64,000 nucleotides of DNA from Comamonadaceae bacterium. GTDB lineage: Bacteria > Pseudomonadota > Gammaproteobacteria > Burkholderiales > Burkholderiaceae_C. The notes under the pieces were generated by a model. The model searched no databases and was not told where the DNA came from. It was given only the letters and a program-made list of their open reading frames with translations. Location of the stretch: positions 62,001-126,000 of the forward strand of contig CANFOS010000007.1 in the NCBI GenBank assembly GCA_947448735.1, given 5' to 3'. Position numbers and translations under genes: made by a program. Of this stretch, positions 1 to 6,733 are shown in pieces. Every line of letters starts with the position of its first letter. The first letter of the stretch is position 1.

Positions 1-1
1 A

Positions 2-613
2 GGATATGCAAGAGATGGCGCGCTTTTGAAGCATGATAAAGATATTGATGTCGGTATTCTGGATAGCCAGGATGTTTATAAAGTGGCTGAAGTACTGAAT
101 TCTTCGGGACTTTTTAGAGTGAAAACGGAATACCTGAGAATTAATGAAATCTACCAATTTCCCGTCGTTCACAAAAAAACCGCCATGGTTATTGACATAT
201 TTGTTTTCCACCGAGTTAACGGAAAATATGTCACAGGTGTTCAGGGTATTTATGGTTACACACAGAATTTCGCATTTAGTCCATTTGAAATAAAAACTGT
301 TGATTTCATGGGTATTAAATTCTCAGTACCGGAAAACCATGAGTTCCATCTGGAAGAAAATTTTGGCAACTGGAGAGTGCCTGATCCAAGTTATATATCG
401 CATTTGCAATGCCCAGTAACTGTTGATATCGGGGGACTGGTCTACCTGTTGGTTGGCAGAGTCGAATTATTGAACTCCATAATAGGAGGAAAAAAAATAA
501 AACTAGCTCGCGTTATATCGATATTGAGAGATTTTCAGAATGGACCCTATGCAGTCTCTCCGGAGCTCCTTAATCATGTCGAATCTCGATTTGTTGACAG
601 CATAAAACTTTAA
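2..613 (+). CDS. LicD-family phosphotransferase, 5' truncated by the window edge
   Basis: The reading frame is open from base 2, so the gene begins outside the window; the TTG at 26 is probably not the real start. The first residues read GYARDGALLKHDKDIDVG, which matches the LicD/fukutin core in which a Gly/Arg segment precedes a DxD-type metal-binding motif (here DKDID). FGNWRVPD near the middle matches the second conserved LicD block. LicD proteins transfer phosphocholine or other phospho-alditols from CDP-activated donors onto surface glycans. The next gene, 19 bp on, probably makes a CDP-alditol, so the two would act in one surface-polymer pathway. The region is markedly AT-richer than the flagellar genes, which suggests horizontal origin. 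The exact substrate is unknown. Confidence 0.72.
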   Translation, partial: GYARDGALLKHDKDIDVGILDSQDVYKVAEVLNSSGLFRVKTEYLRINEIYQFPVVHKKTAMVIDIFVFHRVNGKYVTGVQGIYGYTQNFAFSPFEIKTVDFMGIKFSVPENHEFHLEENFGNWRVPDPSYISHLQCPVTVDIGGLVYLLVGRVELLNSIIGGKKIKLARVISILRDFQNGPYAVSPELLNHVESRFVDSIKL

Positions 614-632
614 ATATTATAAAATATAAGAT

Positions 633-1976
633 ATGAGTAATGATATCGCATTCGTCGTACTTGCAGGTGGTCAAGGTTTGCGATTAAATCAGCATACCCC
701 CAAGCAATTTATAAAAGTTGCAGGTAAATCACTGCTGGAGCATAGCTTTTGCAGTTTAAGTTCTTGTGATGCGAATGCCCGCATGATCGTGGTGGTACCT
801 GCAGATGCCATGGCATTGGCGAGAAAACTACTTGCTGATCACCCTCGCGCCGAGTTCGTGGTGGGCGGTAGCAATCGACAGGCCTCGACCTGGGAGGCGC
901 TTAAATATCTCAAAGAAAATCCACCTCTTAACGTGGTCATTCACGATGCGGCAAGACCATTTTTATCTGCACAAATTGTGCATGACGTCCTTCAGGCTTT
1001 GGAGCAATACGAGGCGGTGGATGTTGCTATTCCCACAGCAGACACCATCATCATAGAGCGTGATGGATTTATTCAAAGCATTCCCAAAAGAAAACATATT
1101 TACAGAGGACAAACACCGCAAGGTTTTCAGTATGCGCAATTGTATCGAGCCTATCAAGAGATCGGTGAGTTGCATTTTTCTGAATACACAGATGATTGCG
1201 GCATCTACATGGCGTGCAACCCTTTGGGTAAAGTGAGGATTGTCAGCGGAAGTAGCGAAAATATTAAGATTACTGAAGACATCGATATGGTTTTGGCCGA
1301 TGAGCTGTTTCGTATCAAAAAAGATTATTGGAAACCCGAGTCTAAAGGGCTCAACGTCAAAGGAAAAAGAGCGCTGATATTCGGTGGCAACAAAGGGATT
1401 GGTTCAGCCATAACACGAATACTCACTGAGTCAGGTGCCACTGTTTTAACAGCCTCTCGTAGCAGTCAGTGCGATATTTCAAATTTTGAACAGGTTTGCT
1501 CTGCGGTCACTGCTGCCGCTGCACAAATGGGCGGAATCGATTATGTGGTGAATACTGTCGGCCTCTTGTCGCAAAAGCCACTTCATCTGCAAGATTTTAA
1601 CGAGGTGGAAAACATATTAGACGTCAATTTATTGGGCTCACTGTTTGTTGCAAAAGCCAGTCATCAATACTTGCTTGAAAGTGGTGGCATGCTGCTGAAC
1701 TTTTCTTCTTCTTCTTATACTCGGGGGCGAGCGCATTACACCCCTTATTCAGCAAGCAAAGCTGGAGTCGTCAATTTGACGCAAGGCCTGGCCGAAGAAT
1801 GGGCTGACTCCTCCATCAAAGTTAACTGTATCGTACCTGGAAGAACAGATACTGAAATGCGAAGAAGTAATTTTGAAGGAGAGTCTTCTGATACGCTGCT
1901 CAATCCCTTTGAGGTTGGATTAAGTGCCTGTAAATTATTGAGTTCTGACTTGACTGGAATGATATTTAGAGTGTAG
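633..1976 (+). CDS. Bifunctional cytidylyltransferase / short-chain reductase (CDP-ribitol-type synthase)
   Basis: 447 aa with two domains. Residues 1 to about 230 are an IspD/TarI-like cytidylyltransferase: LAGGQGLRL with PKQF, then HDAARPF, the RGQTPQGF block and KITEDIDM. Residues about 240-447 are a short-chain dehydrogenase: GGNKGIG cofactor loop, NTVG, a catalytic YSASK (Tyr-x3-Lys) and the PGRTDTEM loop. This architecture is that of Acs1/Bcs1 of Haemophilus capsules, which reduces ribulose 5-phosphate and activates the ribitol phosphate with CTP. The LicD-like gene just upstream would be the user of the CDP-alditol. No good Shine-Dalgarno is visible before the ATG, and the upstream sequence is very AT-rich. 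The substrate is inferred from architecture only; an isoprenoid IspD role is unlikely given the fusion and context. Confidence 0.8.
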   Translation: MSNDIAFVVLAGGQGLRLNQHTPKQFIKVAGKSLLEHSFCSLSSCDANARMIVVVPADAMALARKLLADHPRAEFVVGGSNRQASTWEALKYLKENPPLNVVIHDAARPFLSAQIVHDVLQALEQYEAVDVAIPTADTIIIERDGFIQSIPKRKHIYRGQTPQGFQYAQLYRAYQEIGELHFSEYTDDCGIYMACNPLGKVRIVSGSSENIKITEDIDMVLADELFRIKKDYWKPESKGLNVKGKRALIFGGNKGIGSAITRILTESGATVLTASRSSQCDISNFEQVCSAVTAAAAQMGGIDYVVNTVGLLSQKPLHLQDFNEVENILDVNLLGSLFVAKASHQYLLESGGMLLNFSSSSYTRGRAHYTPYSASKAGVVNLTQGLAEEWADSSIKVNCIVPGRTDTEMRRSNFEGESSDTLLNPFEVGLSACKLLSSDLTGMIFRV

Positions 1977-2043
1977 TTTTTATAGATTAAAAAATATATT
2001 TAATATCAAAAAATTGAAAATTTACACAAGTTGAACGTTAGTG

Positions 2044-2069
2044 TGCGCTTTGGATTAAGCGCATTTTTT
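2044..2069 (+). terminator. Rho-independent terminator after the cytidylyltransferase/SDR gene
   Basis: A perfect 7-bp stem (TGCGCTT / AAGCGCA) with a 6-nt loop is followed directly by six T residues. It lies about 70 bp after the stop codon and closes the AT-rich surface-polymer island. Confidence 0.75.
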
Positions 2070-2640
2070 GGTATGCATAGGTATGTGCCGCCTGAATGAG
2101 TGTAGGGCCTTCCCAAAGCGGTGGAACTGGAGTCGCCTTCAGGCCTGGCATGAAAACCAAGCTTCGCAGGACCGGCGGCAGGCCAGTCGAAACTCAAGAT
2201 ATTCGCCTTGATGCTGAGCGTCGAGGCGGCATACCCAAGGCCAGCACTTAGGTCTGATCATCGCGGACACCACTGTGATGCCCAAGGCGACTGCGTACCT
2301 CAAAGCTAAGAACAAGCCGTATCCTTTGCATGCTTCGAGCTTGAATGAATTGCTGAGTACGGCCCCCGCACTCGGGATGCTTTGGCGTTTTGGTAATGCT
2401 GGGTACTACACCCAAAGTAGGCTTGAGGGTGGTCCTGAAGTTGCTGCGTCTTTGTGCCCAATTCGGGATCCGGCTGCGCGAGCAACTGCGATGGATATCA
2501 ACGTCGGGTCAGTTGATTCCTGGCTGTGCAGCCTGAAAACATGAATGATGCAGAACGGACCAGTTGACCTTGCGAACCTTGAACTTCGAGTGTCTAGATG
2601 GTCAAGAGCATTGAAGGCCGGTTAATGGCTATGCCGCCAA
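2070..2640. other. Gene-free stretch between the polymer island and fliC
   Basis: I see no convincing gene here. A plus-strand open frame at about 2218-2544 begins without a start codon and includes IIADTTVMPKATAY. This faintly recalls the DTTVxxKAxAxP segment of IS5-group transposases, but the rest of the frame does not continue the match. It could be the scar of an insertion-sequence remnant at the edge of the AT-rich island. Base composition returns to the level of the flagellar genes here. Confidence 0.35.
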
Positions 2641-2653
2641 TTTGTGCCCGACC

Positions 2654-2691
2654 AAAAGAAAAAAAGCTGCCAGTCGCATAACTGGCAGCTT
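2654..2691 (-). terminator. Rho-independent terminator of fliC
   Basis: On the minus strand a perfect 11-bp stem (AAGCTGCCAGT / ACTGGCAGCTT, 2664-2691) with a 6-nt loop is followed by a T-rich tract (2654-2665). It lies 35 bp past the fliC stop. This is the strongest terminator in the window, as expected for a very highly transcribed gene. Confidence 0.92.
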
Positions 2692-2725
2692 GATGAGAAG
2701 GGTCGGATCACCGACCACAGGGCGT

Positions 2726-3550
2726 TTACTTGAGCAGGGCCAGCACGGACTGGGGCTGCTGGTTAGCTTGTGCCAACATCGCAGTTGCGGCCTGTTGGAT
2801 GATGTTCGCTTTGGCCAGCTGAGTGGATGCCTGAGCGTAGTCGGTGTCCATGATGGAGCTGCGCGATGTCGTGATGTTGGCGGAAATGTTCGTCAAATTG
2901 TCTGCGGCATAGGTCAGCTGGTTCATACCCGCACCGAGGGTTGCGCGTTGGGAGTTGATACTATCCAGAGCCGTGTCAACCAAAGCTATCGCTGACGATG
3001 CACCGCTGGCAGTGCTGATGTCCCCTGAGACCACACCTAAAGTCGTTCCACTCATGTCGGCGATTGCCACCGTAACGGTGTCCCCGTCACTTTGGCCAAC
3101 TTGAAAAGAAAATGAGCCAGAAGTACCACCGGTTGCATCCAGTAAATTTGTGCCGTTCCATGAAGTTTGCGAAGAGATGTTGTCCATTTGCACCCCTAAG
3201 GCTGCATATTCTGTGTTCAGATACCCGCGCTGGGTATCCGAGTAGGTCCCGTTAGCGGATTGAACAGCGAGTTCACGCATGCGCTGCAGCATATTGGTCT
3301 GCTCGACAAGTGCGCCTTCAGCCGTTTGCAGCAGGTTGACGCCGTCATTGGCATTGCGCACAGCCTGGTTCAAGCCACGGATTTGTGCGGTCATGTTTTG
3401 GCCAATCGCCAAGCCAGCGGCATCGTCTTTGGCGGAGTTCACGCGGCTTCCGGTGGACAGTTGCTCCATGGCCGAGCTCAAGGTGCGCGCATTGACTTTC
3501 AATGCGTTTTGTGAATACAGGGCGCTAACGTTGGTATTGATCACTGACAT
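2726..3550 (-). CDS. fliC: Flagellin
   Basis: 274 aa filament subunit, exported by the flagellar type III apparatus and polymerised under the FliD cap. The N-terminal D0/D1 helices are canonical (start MSVINTNVSALYSQNAL; then LSTGSRVNSAKDDAAGLAI), as is the RMRELAVQSANGT segment, and the C-terminal D0 ends QANQQPQSVLALLK. The central variable region is only about 70 residues, so this is a short flagellin with little outer domain. The ATG has a good Shine-Dalgarno (AGGAGA, 6 nt away). It has its own sigma-28 promoter and terminator, so it is monocistronic. FliS is encoded far away at 49.2 kb. The adjacent alditol-phosphate genes raise the possibility that the filament is modified, but that is inference. 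Confidence 0.98.
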   Translation of the reverse strand: MSVINTNVSALYSQNALKVNARTLSSAMEQLSTGSRVNSAKDDAAGLAIGQNMTAQIRGLNQAVRNANDGVNLLQTAEGALVEQTNMLQRMRELAVQSANGTYSDTQRGYLNTEYAALGVQMDNISSQTSWNGTNLLDATGGTSGSFSFQVGQSDGDTVTVAIADMSGTTLGVVSGDISTASGASSAIALVDTALDSINSQRATLGAGMNQLTYAADNLTNISANITTSRSSIMDTDYAQASTQLAKANIIQQAATAMLAQANQQPQSVLALLK

Positions 3551-3584
3551 GCTATTTCTCCTGAAGAGTAAATTTACAAAATTT

Positions 3585-3610
3585 ACAAGAAATTGAAATT
3601 AGTTTCTTGT
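3585..3610 (-). promoter_or_regulatory. Hairpin at the 5' end of the fliC mRNA
   Basis: A perfect 8-bp inverted repeat (ACAAGAAA / TTTCTTGT) with a 10-nt loop lies between the predicted sigma-28 -10 box and the fliC ribosome-binding site. With transcription starting near 3612, the hairpin would sit at the extreme 5' end of the transcript, a position known in other mRNAs to protect against decay. Its function here is inference. Confidence 0.45.
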
Positions 3611-3618
3611 TACTTGAT

Positions 3619-3645
3619 GATTCGGAAGTTATTTGGTGAACTTGA
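3619..3645 (-). promoter_or_regulatory. Sigma-28 (FliA) promoter of fliC
   Basis: Minus strand reads TCAAGTTC, 11 nt, TCCGAATC. This resembles the sigma-28 consensus TAAAGTTT-N11-GCCGATAA, and the same TCAAG/CCGA pattern at the same spacing precedes flaG, fliD and flgM. Transcription would start near 3612, giving a leader of about 60 nt. Confidence 0.7.
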
Positions 3646-3674
3646 GCGAATTTATAAAATTTGCTTTTATGCTT

Positions 3675-4058
3675 TTAAACAGTGGCATTGAGCAAAACGC
3701 CCTTCATGTCATCAATGCTGTGGGCCAGCTGCACCACCACCTCGGTCGGGATTTGGCGCACGACTTCACCGGTTGCGGTGTTGCGCACGGTGACGACCGG
3801 GCGCTTCAAACTCTCGTCATAACTGAAACCCAGACCGGTCTTGTTAGACGTCATTTGCTCGTTCAGCGCCTTCACCGCGTCGCGCAGGTTTTGACGCATC
3901 TGAGCCTCGTCAAACTGCAACGCCACAGGTTTGGGTTCAACAACCTTGGGCGCTGCCACTGCTGGCCCCACCGCAGACTGTGCGCCAGCGGTGCCTGGGG
4001 GCTGCACTGGCGGGCGGTTGCTGACTGCGCTGCCAATGCCTTGTAATTCTGAAACCAT
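3675..4058 (-). CDS. flaG: FlaG-family protein
   Basis: 127 aa. The N-terminal half is a disordered Pro/Ala/Val-rich stretch. The C-terminal half is the FlaG domain: LGFSYDESLKRPVVTV, TGEVVRQIPTE and a final helix. FlaG proteins affect filament length in Pseudomonas, Vibrio and Campylobacter; the mechanism is not settled. It lies between fliC and fliD, the usual place. An own sigma-28 promoter sits about 90 bp upstream, so it is expressed late with the filament genes. Confidence 0.9.
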   Translation of the reverse strand: MVSELQGIGSAVSNRPPVQPPGTAGAQSAVGPAVAAPKVVEPKPVALQFDEAQMRQNLRDAVKALNEQMTSNKTGLGFSYDESLKRPVVTVRNTATGEVVRQIPTEVVVQLAHSIDDMKGVLLNATV

Positions 4059-4150
4059 GATTTGCCGTCCTTTTCAAAAACTACTGAACCTGATGTTGAG
4101 TCAGGATTGATCTGCACCGTGGCGGGGCAGATTACCGGGTAGTAAGTGAT

Positions 4151-4177
4151 GATTCGGACTGGGCGGCGAAAACTTGA
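4151..4177 (-). promoter_or_regulatory. Sigma-28 promoter of flaG
   Basis: Minus strand reads TCAAGTTT, 11 nt, TCCGAATC. The -10 octamer is identical to that of fliC and the -35 octamer matches 7 of 8 consensus positions. The predicted leader is about 85 nt. Confidence 0.75.
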
Positions 4178-4189
4178 GGGGAAAGTGGC

Positions 4190-5740
4190 TTACTTGTACT
4201 GATTCATCATGGCAGCAAAGGTGCTGGTCAAGCCGGTCTGGGTATTTTTAGCCGCACCCACGATGCTGTCCATGGCCGCAAATTGCTTGGTGTAGCGTTC
4301 CAAGAGACGGGTCATACGCTCTTCCAGCGCAGCGAGGTCGTCCTGGTATTTGGAGATGCGGGTAGACGCATTGGCACTTTCTTTTGAAATCGTGCCAGTG
4401 CTCGACATCATGGTCGTGACCAATCGGTTCAGGTCGCCCGCCAGGCCAGCGTCTGTCGTGGTGTCGTATTTGCTCAGATTTTCTTGGTTGCCGCTGAGCA
4501 GCGTGACAGTGTCGCTGAAGCTAAAGTTTAAAGCGAGGTCCAGCTTGACGCTGTTGATGGTTAGCTTGCCGCTGCTGTTAAATTCAACACCGATATCACT
4601 AAGATATGTTAAGTCGCCCGACGGGGTGGTCGAGGGGTCAGTCAACATGGTGCGCATTTGATCACGCAAATAGCGCACACTGGAATTGCCGACCAAGGTC
4701 GCACCATAGGTGTCGAGGGTCGACTTCGGATTGCTGAGCTCATTGAGCAAGTCCATGGCATCGTTGTAAGCCGTGACAAATGCCGTGATTTTTGTTTTTG
4801 CCACACTCACATCGTTGCTCAGGCTCAGTGTTGCGGCCGTTCCCGTGACCAAACCTGCGGTGGTTGAGGAGGTGCTGTCGTAGGTGCCATTGGCAGCCAG
4901 CAAATTAAGCGTGACGCCTGGAATAGCGTCTGCAACGTCGTTACTGGCGCTGGTCACAGAAATCCCGTCAACCTCTAAATAGGCGTCCTGGGCAGACTCC
5001 AGGGTGGTGTCAAAAAGCAGGGTGGTCAGGGCGGTGGGCGAGGATGTGCTGGCAGTCACTGTGCCATCGTAGCTGGTGATACTGAAGTCGTAGTCGCTGC
5101 CCGATGTGCCTTGCACAACAACCTGGTAAGGGCTGGTGGCGTCGCCGGTCTTGACCAAATAGGCTTTTAATCCCAAATCTGCGTCATTGATCGCGCTCAC
5201 GATTCCTTCGGGCGTGTCGTCGCCTGCCGCAACACTGATGTAGGTGTCGGTGGTGCTGCCCGATGCGCCTATGGACACTTTCAAGGTCATGGCGCTCGCA
5301 CTGTTGATGCTGGTATCCACAGCGCTGAACGCTGTGGTGCCGGTGAGCCGGGTAGCAGCGGCGAGTTGACCCACCAAGACGCTGTGGTGGCCTGCGCTTG
5401 CGGTGCTGGTTGCCGTTGCTGTGAAGGTGCTGGTGTCGCTGCTGCTCAGCTTAAAGCTCTGGTAGTCGCTGACATCTTTGAGGTCTGCCAGGGCCGTTTT
5501 GATCGATGTCAAGGCAGATGTGACAGCGAAAAAGCCGTTGACTGTAGCCTCATTTTTGGTGATGTTTTTGTTGATGGCCGCCGCTTTCGGTGCGCGTTCG
5601 GCATCGACCAAACTACTTGCCAGCGATTGAATATCGATGCCAGATCCACCGCCCAAAGCTTTGACGACATTGGGCTTGGCCGCGCTGGCGACCACAGGCG
5701 CGGCAACAGCTGGTTGGGTGGATGAAACAGAGGTGACCAT
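4190..5740 (-). CDS. fliD: Filament cap protein (hook-associated protein 2)
   Basis: 516 aa. FliD forms the pentameric cap at the filament tip and folds incoming flagellin. The N-terminal FliD domain is visible after a Val/Ala-rich extension of about 30 residues (GGGSGIDIQSLASSLVDAER). The C-terminal domain ends with the coiled heptad region EERMTRLLERYTKQFAAMDSIV typical of the family, broken here only by normal spacing. Length is normal. The nearest ATG lies only about 6 nt after the predicted transcription start and has no Shine-Dalgarno, so either the mRNA is nearly leaderless or translation starts further in. It lies 45 bp downstream of flgL and may also receive read-through from the hook operon. 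Confidence 0.97.
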   Translation of the reverse strand: MVTSVSSTQPAVAAPVVASAAKPNVVKALGGGSGIDIQSLASSLVDAERAPKAAAINKNITKNEATVNGFFAVTSALTSIKTALADLKDVSDYQSFKLSSSDTSTFTATATSTASAGHHSVLVGQLAAATRLTGTTAFSAVDTSINSASAMTLKVSIGASGSTTDTYISVAAGDDTPEGIVSAINDADLGLKAYLVKTGDATSPYQVVVQGTSGSDYDFSITSYDGTVTASTSSPTALTTLLFDTTLESAQDAYLEVDGISVTSASNDVADAIPGVTLNLLAANGTYDSTSSTTAGLVTGTAATLSLSNDVSVAKTKITAFVTAYNDAMDLLNELSNPKSTLDTYGATLVGNSSVRYLRDQMRTMLTDPSTTPSGDLTYLSDIGVEFNSSGKLTINSVKLDLALNFSFSDTVTLLSGNQENLSKYDTTTDAGLAGDLNRLVTTMMSSTGTISKESANASTRISKYQDDLAALEERMTRLLERYTKQFAAMDSIVGAAKNTQTGLTSTFAAMMNQYK

Positions 5741-5752
5741 AGCGACTTATGT

Positions 5753-5779
5753 AAATCGGTCGAACTTCAAAAAACTTGA
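5753..5779 (-). promoter_or_regulatory. Sigma-28 promoter of fliD
   Basis: Minus strand reads TCAAGTTT, 11 nt, ACCGATTT, with 7 of 8 and 5 of 8 matches to the -35 and -10 consensus. It lies in the short flgL-fliD gap, so the predicted start of transcription is within about 10 nt of the fliD ATG. Confidence 0.72.
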
Positions 5780-5785
5780 GGCCGA

Positions 5786-6718
5786 TTACTTGATGTAGCT
5801 AAAGAGACTGAGTTGCGAAACCTTGGCAAAAGTGCTTTGGGCAGACTCTAAAGAAAGCATTTGCTTTTGCATCTGCGTGATGGCCTCGGCCATGTCGAGG
5901 TCTTCCACGGTCGAAAGCGCCTTCTTTAAAACAAGTTGGGTATCGTCCAGCACAGTGGTTTGTTGCTCCACCACCTTCATGTCGGTACCGGTTTCGGCTT
6001 GGGCTAAAACCACGCCCAGGTGCAAGGCATCGACCTCGGTCAGGCCGCGCTGCATGGCGGCAGTGCCACTGCCGTTGGTGGCTTTGACGCCGGCGATCAG
6101 GTCGTCCAGGGCCTGAAAAAAGCCAACGCCGGTACTTCCACCCGCACCGTCGCTGCGCACCACCCGCACAAAAGCTGTGGTGCCAGGGCGATTCAGGGGT
6201 ATTTCGCGTTGGTCGCCTATAGCGATACGCGCACGCGTTTGGTCGCCCTGGTAGCCGACTTGGCCACTGGCCTGCGTCGCAAAGGGCGGCGTGCGCACTT
6301 GACTGCCCGAAAAAATATAGTTGCCGGTGGTGTCGGTGGCGTTGGCCAGGCTGAGCAATTGATCGCGCAGGCCCTTCATCTCGGCGGCTATGGCCGAACG
6401 GCTGGCGTTGCCTTGGGTGCCGTTATTGGCTTGAATGGCAAGCTCCTTGATGCGGACCAGCACATCGCTGGCGCTTGACAGCGTGCTTGATTCGACATCC
6501 AGATGGGCTTGAACCGACTCCAGGGCCTTGTAGTAGCCTTGGTTGTGCGACAGCGTTGACTTCAAGCGTGTGATGGCCGCCGCCTGGTCGGGCGCGTCGC
6601 TCGGGTTAAGCACCTGTTTTTGAGCGGCAATTTTGGCCTGCGATTTGGCCAGATCGTTTTGAATCGTGCTGAGCTGGCTGCTGGCCCGGTCAAACAGCTG
6701 GTTGGTCGATATTTGCAT
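5786..6718 (-). CDS. flgL: Hook-filament junction protein 2 (HAP3)
   Basis: 310 aa, normal for the family. FlgL sits between FlgK and the filament. The N-terminus MQISTNQLFDRASSQLSTIQ and the LNPSDAPDQAAAI segment match the flagellin-like D0/D1 of FlgL, as does the C-terminal helix LESAQSTFAKVSQLSLFSYI. It is the last gene of the flgB-L operon, 15 bp after flgK. Confidence 0.96.
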   Translation of the reverse strand: MQISTNQLFDRASSQLSTIQNDLAKSQAKIAAQKQVLNPSDAPDQAAAITRLKSTLSHNQGYYKALESVQAHLDVESSTLSSASDVLVRIKELAIQANNGTQGNASRSAIAAEMKGLRDQLLSLANATDTTGNYIFSGSQVRTPPFATQASGQVGYQGDQTRARIAIGDQREIPLNRPGTTAFVRVVRSDGAGGSTGVGFFQALDDLIAGVKATNGSGTAAMQRGLTEVDALHLGVVLAQAETGTDMKVVEQQTTVLDDTQLVLKKALSTVEDLDMAEAITQMQKQMLSLESAQSTFAKVSQLSLFSYIK

Positions 6719-6733
6719 GGGGGGCTCTCGGGC

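Noticed and set aside
2218..2544. Possible IS5-type transposase remnant
   Set aside because: Only a stretch of about 14 residues (around DTTVMPKATAY) resembles a transposase; the rest does not align in any frame I can see. Mentioned in the gap entry but not called as a pseudogene.
2642..2995. 117-codon plus-strand frame at the end of fliC
   Set aside because: It runs through the fliC terminator and is antisense to the conserved flagellin C-terminus.
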